From UBA2357 sp041916775 (lineage in GTDB: Bacteria > Pseudomonadota > Gammaproteobacteria > Burkholderiales > Rhodocyclaceae), in contig JAYRYZ010000016.1 in NCBI GenBank assembly GCA_041916775.1, positions 1-64,000 of the forward strand: a stretch of 64,000 nt of DNA, in the 5' to 3' direction. Positions within the stretch are counted from its first letter, which is position 1. Every line of letters starts with the position of its first letter. Positions 28,244-36,944 of the stretch are shown here, one piece after another. A program made the position numbers and the translations under genes. The notes beneath the pieces were generated by a model that saw nothing but the letters and a program-made list of their open reading frames with translations, did no database searches and had not been told where the DNA came from.

Positions 28244-28340
28244 CGTTCTCCCGGGCTTTTGTCCCGCCGTGTAACCTCGCTGGAGGTCGATCACTCTCGG
28301 ACCAGTCGTCCGCGCGAGCGGACCGGAACCCTAGTCATCC
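28244..28340 (-). ncRNA. Guanidine-I riboswitch (ykkC class)
   Basis: Read on the minus strand, the leader contains all conserved ykkC blocks in order: CTAGGGTTCCG, then CTGGTCCGAGAG, then ACACGGCGGGACAAAAGCCC and GGGAGA. These match the guanidine-I aptamer consensus closely. The aptamer ends about 50 bases before the binding-protein ATG, and a short inverted repeat (GCAACGCATGCGCTGC, imperfect) lies between. Guanidine binding normally turns genes on. This identifies the downstream operon as guanidine import and breakdown. Confidence 0.95.
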
Positions 28341-28535
28341 ATTGTCAGATTGTGGTGCGTTCAGTCCGCTTCGCCGGACCGCTCCCGCACGCTGGTCATC
28401 TAGCGAAACGCGTGCCAGGCATGTGCTCCGGCCGCAAGCCATGCCGCGCAAGGGGGCTTGCCGGGGGCTGTGGCCGTGGGCGTGCACTGCTGCGGTGCGT
28501 CGGGCGCGCTGGATGCGCCGCGGCGGTGCGGGATC
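28341..28535 (-). other. Promoter region of the guanidine operon
   Basis: A noncoding stretch between the end of the AbrB-type gene and the riboswitch. It holds a small hairpin (GTCCG/CGGAC arms at 28363-28378). The promoter must be here, but no convincing -35/-10 or sigma-54 element was recognised. Confidence 0.4.
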
Positions 28536-29606
28536 TCAGCCGGGCGGGCTGCGCCCCACCCAGCGTGTGAACAGGCCGAACGCCGGTTGCGCGCCTACCG
28601 TGATCACCACCACCCGCAGCACATGGCAGGCGGTGACGAGCGGCACGCCCAGTTGCAGCACCTTGGCGGTGATGCACATCTCCGACACCCCGCCCGGCGC
28701 GGTGGCGAGGCTGAGGGTGGCCACCGGCACGCCGGAGAGCCGCTCCAGCAACAGCGCCAGCGCGAAGGCGAGCACGATCGAGAGGAGCGAGGCGAGCGCG
28801 CTCACACCGAGAAAGCGCGGCGCGTTGCGGAAGAAGCTGCGCGAGAAGCGGCAGCCGAGCGAGCAGCCGATGAAGAGCTGGCCGGCGTTGATCACCCACG
28901 CCGGCAGCGCCGACAACGGCAGCGCGAACGCGGTCGCGAGCGCCACGCCGAGCAGCGGGCCGAGCACCCAGGCATTGGCGAGGCGCAAGAGACGGAACAG
29001 CGCGTAACCGGCGAGGCTTGCGACAATCAGGAAGGGCATGCGCAGCCAATCCACCTCGCGCGCGAGCGGGGTGAAGATGTCCGAGCCGTGCGCGCCCGCG
29101 GCGGTGAGCGCGATCGGCACGATCGACACCACCATCATCACCCGCATCGCGTGTGCGGCGGCGATGCGGTCCACCGCGCCGCCCCAGCGGTCAGCGAGAT
29201 TGGCCATCTCGGACGCCCCGCCCGGCAGCGAGGCGAAGAAGGCGGTGGGCGCATCGACACCGGCGTAGCGCAGCGTGAAGCGTGCGCACACCAGCCCGAG
29301 CAGCAGTGACGAGAGTGCCGCCGTGATCACCAGCGGCAGGGTCAGCAGCAACTCGGCCACCACCGGCGGGGTGAAGTAGAGCCCCAGCGCCGCACCGATC
29401 GCCCACTGGCCGCACTGGCGGCCGCCGGGCATGGGCAGGATCCCGGCGCCTGCGGTACGCACGCCCGCCACCGCGAACAGCGGGCCGATCATCCACGGCA
29501 GCGGGATGGATACCGCCTGCGCGGCCAGGCCGGCGACGAAGGCCAGCGCCAGGGTGGGCAGGATGCGCCGCCATTCGGCGCGGGCGAGAACTAGGGGGAG
29601 TGGCAT
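28536..29606 (-). CDS. AbrB-family integral membrane protein
   Basis: 356 residues with about ten hydrophobic segments in two repeated halves, each with a Gly-rich motif (SLPGGASEMANLAD and ATAPGGVSEMCITAK). This is the duplicated AbrB/ammonia-monooxygenase-like membrane family (PF05145), often misnamed as a regulator. Its transport or regulatory role is not established. It lies next to a solute-binding protein gene on the same strand (52 bp) and upstream of the guanidine operon. Confidence 0.8.
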   Translation of the reverse strand: MPLPLVLARAEWRRILPTLALAFVAGLAAQAVSIPLPWMIGPLFAVAGVRTAGAGILPMPGGRQCGQWAIGAALGLYFTPPVVAELLLTLPLVITAALSSLLLGLVCARFTLRYAGVDAPTAFFASLPGGASEMANLADRWGGAVDRIAAAHAMRVMMVVSIVPIALTAAGAHGSDIFTPLAREVDWLRMPFLIVASLAGYALFRLLRLANAWVLGPLLGVALATAFALPLSALPAWVINAGQLFIGCSLGCRFSRSFFRNAPRFLGVSALASLLSIVLAFALALLLERLSGVPVATLSLATAPGGVSEMCITAKVLQLGVPLVTACHVLRVVVITVGAQPAFGLFTRWVGRSPPG

Positions 29607-29658
29607 GGGGAGGTCGTTCGGTGGTCGGCTGCAGGATGGCGCCGCATTGCTGAGGGGC

Positions 29659-30762
29659 TCACGGCTTGGCGTCACCCAGCGCGGCGGCCCAGCGCTCCAG
29701 GAAGGCGCGCTGCTTGGCCTGGTCGAGATAGGTGAGGAGGCCGGAGCCGAGCGGGATGGGGCGGAACGCTGCGCCGAGTTGTCGGCGCAGGCCGGCGGCG
29801 GTGGTGAGCCGCTCGGCGTCCTCCCGTACCGAGAACAGGCCGGCGCGCTCGGCGAGCAGCGCCTGGCCATGCGCCGACAGCAGGTGGTCCAGCCACAGCC
29901 GCGCGGCCTCGGGGTGGCGCGCGTTGCGCAGGATGAATGCCACCCTTGTCAGCACCAGGGTGTAGTCCTGCGGCCAGATCACGCCCAGCGCATCATCCGT
30001 GCGGGCGCGGCTGTCGGCATACGAACCGAGCAGGTTGTAGCCGATCAGCGCTTCGCCGCGCGCGATGCGGTCGATCATGGCGTTGGTGCTGGCGTCGAGC
30101 GCGACCCGGTTGTCCCCGAAGGCCTGCGCGAGTTGCCAGAACACCGAAGGGTTGGCCTGCGCGTCCTGGCTGTGCAGCAGCATCCCCACGCCCGACTGGG
30201 CCGGGTCGTAGGTCACGATGCGGCCCTGCCAGCGCGTGCTGTTGGCCGTGACCAGTCGCAACAGGCTGGCATGCGTGCGCGGCACGTCCTCGCTGCGCAG
30301 CAGGCGCCTGTTGTAGATGATCGCGGCGGGTTCGTAGGTGGTGCCGAAGGCCTCGTTCTTCCACACTGCCCACCCTGGGAGCGCCGCGGTTTCGCGCGAT
30401 TGATGTGGCTGGGCGTAGCCGTCATTCACCAGCTTCACCTGGAGGTCCATCGCCGAGCTCCACGCGATGTCCGCCTTCCCGCCCTGTTCAGCCTCGCTGA
30501 CGACACGGTTGTAGAGCTCGCTCGAGTTGATGTCGTGATACTCGACGCGAATGCCGGGATGGCGCGCCTGAAAATCGTCGATCAGCGGCTGCACCACGTT
30601 CTGGTCGGTGGCCGCGTACACCACTACCTTGCCCTCGCGCGCAGCCCGCTCCAGCCTGACGGGATCCGGCGAGTATGCAAACGCGTGGGGGGCGAGCAGC
30701 AACAGGGTCGTGGCCAGCAGGATGGTGGCCAGTCTTGTCAGCGAGGTGCGTGCCGTGGGCAT
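29659..30762 (-). CDS. Extracellular solute-binding protein (iron(III)/phosphonate type)
   Basis: 367 residues with a signal peptide (LATILLATTLLLLAPHAFA) and an AfuA/PotD-like binding fold: EGKVVVYAATDQNVVQPLIDD in two strands, VEYHDINSSELYNRV, DIAWSSAMDLQVKL and AARLWLDHLLSAHGQALLA. No permease or ATPase is adjacent. It is divergent from the TctD-like regulator; binding proteins of this kind are often found beside TctDE and may act as the periplasmic sensor partner of the kinase. The ligand is unknown. Confidence 0.75.
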   Translation of the reverse strand: MPTARTSLTRLATILLATTLLLLAPHAFAYSPDPVRLERAAREGKVVVYAATDQNVVQPLIDDFQARHPGIRVEYHDINSSELYNRVVSEAEQGGKADIAWSSAMDLQVKLVNDGYAQPHQSRETAALPGWAVWKNEAFGTTYEPAAIIYNRRLLRSEDVPRTHASLLRLVTANSTRWQGRIVTYDPAQSGVGMLLHSQDAQANPSVFWQLAQAFGDNRVALDASTNAMIDRIARGEALIGYNLLGSYADSRARTDDALGVIWPQDYTLVLTRVAFILRNARHPEAARLWLDHLLSAHGQALLAERAGLFSVREDAERLTTAAGLRRQLGAAFRPIPLGSGLLTYLDQAKQRAFLERWAAALGDAKP

Positions 30763-30879
30763 GTAGCGGTCTCCTGTGAGGCTGTGCGGATGCGCCCCAC
30801 CGTTCGGTCGGCAATGGCGCGACCGATATTTTGCGACCATAATCGGCCGATCGCCTTTCAATGAACTTTCGATGACAGC

Positions 30880-31557
30880 ATGCGGCTCCTGCTCGTAGAG
30901 GATCATGCCGAACTCGCCGAATGGGTGGCGCGTGCCTTGCGCGCGGCCGGCTATGTGGTGGACGTTCTGCAACGGGGCGACCACGCCGATCTGGCCCTCT
31001 CCACCCAGGTCTACGATCTCGTCGTGCTCGACCTCTCGCTGCCCGGCATGGACGGGCTGGACGTGCTGCGGCGTTTGCGCGAGCGCCAGCGCGGCGTCCC
31101 CACGCCGGTGCTGGTGCTGACCGCGCGTGGCACCACCGACGAGCGGGTGAAGGGGCTCAACATGGGCGCGGACGACTATCTCGCCAAGCCCTTCGACCTC
31201 GCCGAGCTCGAGGCGCGCATCAAGGCCCTGTTGCGGCGCAGTGGCAACCAGGCCCCGCAGGTGCGGCTCGGGCGCCTGGTGTTCGACACCACGACGCGGC
31301 TGGCGTCGGTGGAAGGCGCTGCGCTTTCGCTCACGCCGCGCGAGCTCGCAGTACTGGAAGCTTTGCTGTCGCGCCAGGGGCGGCCGGTGGCGCGCGAGGC
31401 CTTGTTCGAGAAGGTGTTCGACTTCGACGCGGATGCGCGCGTCGAGGCGATCGAGATCTATGTTTCGCGCCTGCGCAAGAAGCTGCACGGCTCGGGGGTG
31501 AAGGTCACCACCCTGCGCGGTCTGGGGTATGTGCTGAGCGAGGGCGACGGTGAGTGA
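30880..31557 (+). CDS. tctD: OmpR-family response regulator, TctD-like
   Basis: 225 residues: receiver (Asp51 in VVLDLSLPG, Lys in DDYLAKPFD) and winged-helix DNA-binding domain (about 128-222, LTPRELAVLEALLSRQGRPV). The length and the ending RGLGYVLSEG match TctD-type activators of tricarboxylate transport. Its end overlaps the kinase start by 8 bp. It probably controls the TctCBA genes (minus strand) and possibly the divergent binding protein. Confidence 0.82.
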   Translation: MRLLLVEDHAELAEWVARALRAAGYVVDVLQRGDHADLALSTQVYDLVVLDLSLPGMDGLDVLRRLRERQRGVPTPVLVLTARGTTDERVKGLNMGADDYLAKPFDLAELEARIKALLRRSGNQAPQVRLGRLVFDTTTRLASVEGAALSLTPRELAVLEALLSRQGRPVAREALFEKVFDFDADARVEAIEIYVSRLRKKLHGSGVKVTTLRGLGYVLSEGDGE

Positions 31558-33061
31558 GGTCCCGGCGGCGGATGAGCCCGCAGGCGGTGCGCACGGGCCG
31601 CTCCGCAGGCGGGGTGGCCGTTTCAGCCTCAGGCGCCGGGTAGCGTGGTGGCTGCTGCCACCGCTGGTGATCCTGATGGCGATCAATGCGGTCCTGTCCT
31701 ACCGCGCGGCGCTTGTGGCGGTCAACCAGGCCTACGACCGCTCGCTTTCGGCGTCCATCAGGGCGATCGCCGAGCGCACCCACTCGCTGGAGGGCGAGAT
31801 CGAGGCCGACATTCCCTATGCGGCCTTCGAGATGTTCGAGGAGAGCGCCCAGGAGCGCGTTTTCCACGCGATCGTGCACCCATCGGGCGATACCGTCACC
31901 GGGTATCCTGACTTGCGGCCACCGATCGTGCCTCAGGCTGAGGGGGTGATCCGCATCTTCGACGCCGAGTATCGCGGAGAACCGGTCCGCCTCGCGGCCA
32001 TGTTGAAGCGGCTCTACGATCCCGCGCTGCCGGGGGGCGACGCGGTGATGATCGTGTTCGCCGAGACCACCGGTGCGCGTACCGCGCTCGCGACGGATCT
32101 CTTCCTCGACAACCTGCGTCGCCAACTGCTCCTCATCGGCTTCGGCGTCGTGCTGGTGCTGCTTGCGCTCGGCAGCGCCTTCAAGCCCTTGCTGCAACTG
32201 CGCGACACGATCCGGGCGCGACGCGACGAGGACCTCACCCCGGTCGTGGCCGACAAAATCCCGACCGAGGTCGCACCGCTGATCGACGCGATCAACCACC
32301 ACATGGAACGCCTGTCGGCCTTGCTGATGGCACGCCGACGCTTCCTCGCCGATGCCGCGCACCAGATCCGCACGCCACTTGCGGTCCTGACCACGCAGGC
32401 CGAAGTCGGCCAGCGCCAAGCCAACGTGGAGGAGATGCGTGGCACCTTTACCAGCCTGCTGGCCACGATCAGGGCCACGCGCAGGCTCGCGAACCAGATG
32501 CTCACCCTGTCGCGCGCCGAGGCGGTGAATGGCCTGATCCGTGACCGCAGCCAGCTCGAGCTGGGCCTTCTGGTGCGAGAGGTGGCGATCGACCTCGCGC
32601 CGCTGGCGCTCAAGCGTGACGTGGATCTCGCCTTCGAGGGGAGCGAGCGCCCGGTGCTGATGCTCGGGAACGCCCCGATGTTGCGCGAGATGATCGCCAA
32701 CCTGATCGACAACGCCATCCGCTACAGCCCGGCGGGCGGCACGGTGTTGGTCGCGCTGGCCGCCTGGCGGAACGAGGCGATCATCAGCGTCTCGGATCAG
32801 GGGCCGGGCATTCCCGAGGACGAGCGCGAGAACGTTTTCAAGCGCTTCTACCGCATCCTCGGACAGGGGGATACCGACGGCAGCGGGCTGGGGCTCGCGA
32901 TCGTGCGCGAGATCTGCTGGGCGCACGGCGGGCGGATCGCCCTCAAGGATGGCGATGGCGGGGTGGGGTTGTGCGTGGAGGTGGAGCTGCCCCTGCGCGA
33001 GGCAGTGGCCGAAACGGGCCGGGCACCGCAGGGGCCTGCGGTGCCCGGCCGGGCAGACTGA
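31550..33061 (+). CDS. tctE: Sensor histidine kinase, TctE-like
   Basis: 503 residues with TM1 near 30-50, a periplasmic domain of the TctE type (about 55-195, IADIPYAAFEMFEESAQERV pattern), TM2 near 200-220, HisKA with FLADAAHQIRTPL and HATPase with NLIDNAIRYSP, DQGPGIPEDER and GSGLGLAIV. It starts at GTG inside the end of the regulator gene. The paired regulator and the nearby TctCBA genes indicate sensing of a carboxylate. The stop abuts a G-rich repeat. Confidence 0.85.
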   Translation: MSEVPAADEPAGGAHGPLRRRGGRFSLRRRVAWWLLPPLVILMAINAVLSYRAALVAVNQAYDRSLSASIRAIAERTHSLEGEIEADIPYAAFEMFEESAQERVFHAIVHPSGDTVTGYPDLRPPIVPQAEGVIRIFDAEYRGEPVRLAAMLKRLYDPALPGGDAVMIVFAETTGARTALATDLFLDNLRRQLLLIGFGVVLVLLALGSAFKPLLQLRDTIRARRDEDLTPVVADKIPTEVAPLIDAINHHMERLSALLMARRRFLADAAHQIRTPLAVLTTQAEVGQRQANVEEMRGTFTSLLATIRATRRLANQMLTLSRAEAVNGLIRDRSQLELGLLVREVAIDLAPLALKRDVDLAFEGSERPVLMLGNAPMLREMIANLIDNAIRYSPAGGTVLVALAAWRNEAIISVSDQGPGIPEDERENVFKRFYRILGQGDTDGSGLGLAIVREICWAHGGRIALKDGDGGVGLCVEVELPLREAVAETGRAPQGPAVPGRAD

Positions 33062-33063
33062 GT

Positions 33064-33103
33064 GGGGAAGGGGAAGGGGAAGGGGAAGGGGAGGGGGAGG
33101 GGG
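33064..33103 (+). repeat. GGGGAA-type G-rich simple repeat between convergent genes
   Basis: Four GGGGAA units followed by GGGGA, GGGGGA and GGGGG fill almost the whole 42-bp space between the stops of tctE (+) and tctA (-). Runs of four or more G in this spacing could form a G-quadruplex in plus-strand DNA or tctE mRNA. It could also be a slippage-prone tract. It lies outside codons, so phase variation of a protein is not expected. Confidence 0.8.
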
Positions 33104-34612
33104 TCAGCGCGCGACCGCCGGTTGGCGGCGTGCCTCGATCATCTTCATCACCCGCGGGCCGATCAGCATGCCGGCCGCAGCCACCCACAGCCCGATCGCG
33201 ATCGGGCTCGCGAACAGGATGCCGACGTCGCCATCGCTGATCGACAGGGCGCGGCGCAGGTTCTGCTCCATCATGTCGCCGAGCACGAAGCCGAGGATGA
33301 ACGGCGCGATCGGAAACTTCATCACCCGCAGCAGGTAGCCGACGCCGCCGATCACGGTTCCCATGATCAGGTCGAAGGTCGTCCCATGCACCGCATAGAC
33401 CCCCACCATCGAGATCGCCGCGACGCCCGGCACCAGCAGCCAGTTGGGGATCGCAAGGAAGGCGACGAACAGGCGGATCAACGGGATGTTCATGATCAGC
33501 AGCATCACGTTGGCGATGAACAGCGAGGCGATCAGCCCCCACACGATCACCGGTTGGTCCTGGAACAGCGTCGGCCCCGGGTTGATGTTGTAGAGCGTGA
33601 GTGCGCCGATCATCACCGCGGTGGTGCCGGAGCCCGGCACGCCCAGCGTCAGCATCGGCACCAGCGAGCCGTTCGCCGAGGCGTTGTTGGCCGCCTCCGG
33701 TGCGGCCACGCCGCGGATGTCACCTTCGCCGAAGGTGTGACCCTTGCCCGCCATGCGCCGCTCCATCGCGTAGCACATCGCCGACGCGATCGTCGCGCCC
33801 GCACCCGGCAGCACGCCGATGAAGAAGCCGGCGAACGCTGAGCGCAGCATCGTCCATTTGGCCTGCATGAACTCCTTCAGGTTGAACATCAGCCGGCCGG
33901 TCAGCGTGATCGGCTGGCTCGTCTTGTGCTCGTTCTCCAGCATCAGCATCAGCTCGCTGACCGCGAAGAGGCCGATGACGATGACGATGAAGGGGATGCC
34001 GTCCTGCAGGTGCAGCGCGTCGAAGGTGTAGCGATACACGCCGCTGTTCGCGTCGATGCCCACCGTCGACAGCAGCAGTCCGATCAGGCACGCGACTGCC
34101 GCCTTGGGCAGCGAGTCGCCGACCAGGCCACCCAGGCAGGAGAGCGCCAGCACCATCAGCACGAAGTACTCAGCCGGGCCGAACGCGATCGCCCACTCGG
34201 CGAGCAGGGGCGCGAACGCGACGATACCCACCGTCGCGAGCAGCGCACCGGTGAAAGAAGCCATCGCCGACATCGACAAGGCCGGGCCGGCGAGCCCCTT
34301 CTTCGCCATCGGGTAGCCGTCCATCGTCGTCATGACTGCGCCGGCATCGCCCGGCACGTTGATCAGGATCGCCGAGATGCGGCCGCCGTACTCGCAGCCC
34401 GCATACACCGCGCACAGCAGGATCAGCGCCGACTCGGGCGGCAGCTTCATCGCGAACGCGATCGGCAGCAGGATCGCGACGCCGTTGATCGGCCCCAGCC
34501 CGGGCAGCAGGCCCACCACGGTGCCGATGAAGCAGCCGATCAGGGCGATCATCAGGTTCTCGGGCGTGCCGGCGACGGCGAAGCCCTGCATCAGCATGGA
34601 CAAGGTTTCCAT
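33104..34612 (-). CDS. tctA: Tripartite tricarboxylate transporter large permease TctA
   Basis: 502 residues, about 11-12 membrane helices, with the TctA hallmarks GLLPGLGPINGVAILLPI, YGGRISAILINVPGDAGAV and LPGAGATIASAMCYAMER. It is the large membrane subunit of a TTT-family, ion-driven carboxylate importer. It follows tctB by 3 bp. The substrate cannot be read from sequence. Confidence 0.92.
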   Translation of the reverse strand: METLSMLMQGFAVAGTPENLMIALIGCFIGTVVGLLPGLGPINGVAILLPIAFAMKLPPESALILLCAVYAGCEYGGRISAILINVPGDAGAVMTTMDGYPMAKKGLAGPALSMSAMASFTGALLATVGIVAFAPLLAEWAIAFGPAEYFVLMVLALSCLGGLVGDSLPKAAVACLIGLLLSTVGIDANSGVYRYTFDALHLQDGIPFIVIVIGLFAVSELMLMLENEHKTSQPITLTGRLMFNLKEFMQAKWTMLRSAFAGFFIGVLPGAGATIASAMCYAMERRMAGKGHTFGEGDIRGVAAPEAANNASANGSLVPMLTLGVPGSGTTAVMIGALTLYNINPGPTLFQDQPVIVWGLIASLFIANVMLLIMNIPLIRLFVAFLAIPNWLLVPGVAAISMVGVYAVHGTTFDLIMGTVIGGVGYLLRVMKFPIAPFILGFVLGDMMEQNLRRALSISDGDVGILFASPIAIGLWVAAAGMLIGPRVMKMIEARRQPAVAR

Positions 34613-34615
34613 GGC

Positions 34616-35059
34616 TTACCCCACCAGTTTGTTGAGCCACAGCCCGGTCGGCAGCGCGACGTCGAGCAGGCGGTCGAAGAAGAAGAACATGCCCACGCCC
34701 AGTCCGATCCCGCCTGCCACGCCCTGCTTCCAGCTACCGCCGAAGAAGCGCGCCACCGGGATGGTCATCAGCGCGGTGGTGACGATGAAGCCGAGCTTGT
34801 CGAACAGCAGCGCATACACCAGCACGACGACGAACAGTGCGGCGATGCGGATCAGCACCGGGCCGGGGGCCCACACCGTCTCGCTCTTCTTCTCCAGCAT
34901 CAGCGCGATGGCGCTGATCGCCAGCAGCACCAGCACCAGCAGCGGGAATGCGCGCGGTCCGACCGGCTCGTAGGACACCGGCGGCTGCAGGTCCCAGCCG
35001 ATCCAGATCCCCGCCGCGCTGATGAACAACAGCACGACGGCAAAGATTTTTTCACTCAT
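34616..35059 (-). CDS. tctB: Tripartite tricarboxylate transporter small subunit TctB
   Basis: 147 residues with four hydrophobic segments and the TctB signature GPRAFPLLVLVLLAISAIAL. ATG at 35059 is preferred over an upstream reading, since it starts directly at MSEKIFAVVLL. It lies between tctC and tctA in the usual TctCBA order. Confidence 0.88.
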   Translation of the reverse strand: MSEKIFAVVLLFISAAGIWIGWDLQPPVSYEPVGPRAFPLLVLVLLAISAIALMLEKKSETVWAPGPVLIRIAALFVVVLVYALLFDKLGFIVTTALMTIPVARFFGGSWKQGVAGGIGLGVGMFFFFDRLLDVALPTGLWLNKLVG

Positions 35060-35116
35060 GGCAATCTCCAGTGAGGGGTGCGCGCCGATCCCGGCGCGCA
35101 CCCGGGACCCTTTCGC

Positions 35117-36100
35117 TTACTGGGCCATCAGGCCAAATTCACTGGCGAGCGTGCGATAGCGCTCCACTTCCCTGGTGACGTACTCGTCGAGCTTGTCACC
35201 GGTGAGTGCGAACGGGAACAGGCCGCGCTCGGTGCGCAGCTTGTCGAACTCGGGCGAGGCGAGCATCTTGTCGAAGGTGCCGGTCCACCACTTCAGGTCG
35301 GCATCGGCGACCTTGGGGCCCATGTAGTAACCGCGGGCGATCGTCCAGTCGACGTTGTAGCCCTGTTCGATCGCGGTGGGGATGGCCGCCAGTTCGCCCG
35401 GCAGGCGCTCGGGTGCCAGCACCGCGAGCACCCGCACTCGGCCGCCCTTGAGGTGCGCAGCGATCTCGGAGGCGTCGCCAGTGTAGGCCTGCACATGGCC
35501 GCCCATGAGCGCGGTGATTGCCTCGCCGCCGCCCTCGAACGCGACGTAGCGCATGCTCTTGTAGTTGACGCCGGCTTCGCGCGCGATCAACGCGGACTTC
35601 ATCCAGTCCTGGCTGCCCACCGAGCCGCCCGCGCCGTACACGATCTTGCCCGGGTTGGCGCGTGTCGCCTCGATCAGGTCCTTCAGCGTCTGGTAGGGCG
35701 CGTCGGCCTTGACGATGACCGCGCCGTAGTCAGCGCCGACCGCCGCGACCCACTTCACGTCCTTTTCGGTGTACTTGCCGAACTTGCCGATCGCGAGGTT
35801 CAGGAACGACCCGCCCGAGAACGCCACCACCGTGCCGCCTTCGTCCGGGCGATTGGCGATCACCGTGTTGTAGGCCACCGCGCCGATGCCACCCGGCATG
35901 TAGGTGACGCGCATCGGCGCCTCGATGTACTTGCCGTCCTGCAGCGCACTCTGCACCAGCTTGCAGGTCAGGTCGAAGCCGCCGCCGGGCTTGGCCGGCG
36001 CGATGCACTCGGGCTTGGCGGGCTGGGCATGCGCGATGCCGGTGGCAATCGTGGCGGTGAGGGCGACGGCGGCGGCAACGAGCGTCTTCTTGAGCATCAT
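35117..36100 (-). CDS. tctC: Tripartite tricarboxylate transporter substrate-binding protein TctC
   Basis: 327 residues with a signal peptide (LVAAAVALTATIATGIAHA) and the Bug/TctC fold: CIAPAKPGGGFDLTCKLVQS, YMPGGIGAVAYNTVI, and VGSQDWMKSALIAREAGV. The PGGGFD loop typically contacts the carboxylate of the ligand. AGGAG lies 6 bases upstream of ATG at 36100. It heads the tctCBA operon. The acidic start PECIAPAKPGGG resembles TctC proteins for citrate-like acids. Confidence 0.9.
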   Translation of the reverse strand: MMLKKTLVAAAVALTATIATGIAHAQPAKPECIAPAKPGGGFDLTCKLVQSALQDGKYIEAPMRVTYMPGGIGAVAYNTVIANRPDEGGTVVAFSGGSFLNLAIGKFGKYTEKDVKWVAAVGADYGAVIVKADAPYQTLKDLIEATRANPGKIVYGAGGSVGSQDWMKSALIAREAGVNYKSMRYVAFEGGGEAITALMGGHVQAYTGDASEIAAHLKGGRVRVLAVLAPERLPGELAAIPTAIEQGYNVDWTIARGYYMGPKVADADLKWWTGTFDKMLASPEFDKLRTERGLFPFALTGDKLDEYVTREVERYRTLASEFGLMAQ

Positions 36101-36314
36101 GGTGATCTCCTCCTGGCGTTGTTTGGTGAAGCAGGCCTCGCATGGGCGGGCCTGCATGGGGCGCAGAGTAGGCGGGCGGGCTTTCGATTGGCTTTCAGTC
36201 GCTCTCAGCGCCTCGCCCGCGGCTGGAAACACGTGCGCAGCGCACGCACGCGGTTGCCAAGCGCACGGGGGCGCCGGACAATGCGCGCCTTGTCGGGCAG
36301 GAGATCGATTGCAG
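36101..36314. other. Divergent intergenic region tctC / DOMON-like gene
   Basis: About 210 bp holding the tctC promoter and start region of the DOMON-like gene. Only short GC-rich inverted repeats such as GTGCGCAGCGCACGC were noticed near 36232; no consensus promoter was recognised. Confidence 0.4.
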
Positions 36315-36944
36315 ATGTCGCTGGCACGTATCGAAGACGCAAGGCTCGTCCCCCATCACGGGTTGCCGTCACCGCGCAGGGTGCATGCGGTGACGGTGGC
36401 GCTCGGACACGCCAGCGATGGCGGGCTGCTGCTCGCCTACCGTCTGCGGACGGACGAGGGGGCCCTGGCCTGGCCGGGCGGTGCAGCGACCTGCGCAGCG
36501 GGCGCGCAGCGACTCGACGGGCTGTGGCAGCGTACCTGCTGCGAGCTCTTCATCCGCAGTGATGATGGTGGCAGCGCCTATCGGGAGTTCAACTTTTCGC
36601 CATGCGGCGACTGGGCTGCGTACGACTTCGAGGACTACCGCGTGCAGGGGGGGCTGCCGGACGTGCCGGCGCCGAGCATGCGGGCGAGCGCGGGGGCGGA
36701 CGGCTATGCGCTGGAGGTGCAGCTGCCTGCCGGCTGCCTGCCGCCGCGCGCGGTGACGGTGGGTTGGCGGCTGGGGCTGGCGGCGGTGCTCGAGGTGGTG
36801 TCCGATGCGGTGTCCGAGGTTGGCGAGGGCACGCTCTCATGGTGGGCGCTGCGCCATCCCGGCGCACGTCCGGATTTTCATCATCGCGACGGATTCGTCC
36901 TGAGCATCGAAGGCACTCTTGACCCCTATCTGGAGGTTTCATGA
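36315..36944 (+). CDS. DOMON-like domain protein
   Basis: 209 residues resembling the carbohydrate-binding-like DOMON/CBM9 fold seen in a conserved bacterial hypothetical family: LDGLWQRTCCELFIR, YREFNFSPCGDWAAYDFEDYR (in part) and HPGARPDFHHRDGFVL near the C-terminus. No signal peptide is visible. It overlaps the following NamZ-like gene by 4 bp, so a joint role in sugar or cell-wall metabolism is possible. The biochemical function is unknown. Confidence 0.65.
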   Translation: MSLARIEDARLVPHHGLPSPRRVHAVTVALGHASDGGLLLAYRLRTDEGALAWPGGAATCAAGAQRLDGLWQRTCCELFIRSDDGGSAYREFNFSPCGDWAAYDFEDYRVQGGLPDVPAPSMRASAGADGYALEVQLPAGCLPPRAVTVGWRLGLAAVLEVVSDAVSEVGEGTLSWWALRHPGARPDFHHRDGFVLSIEGTLDPYLEVS

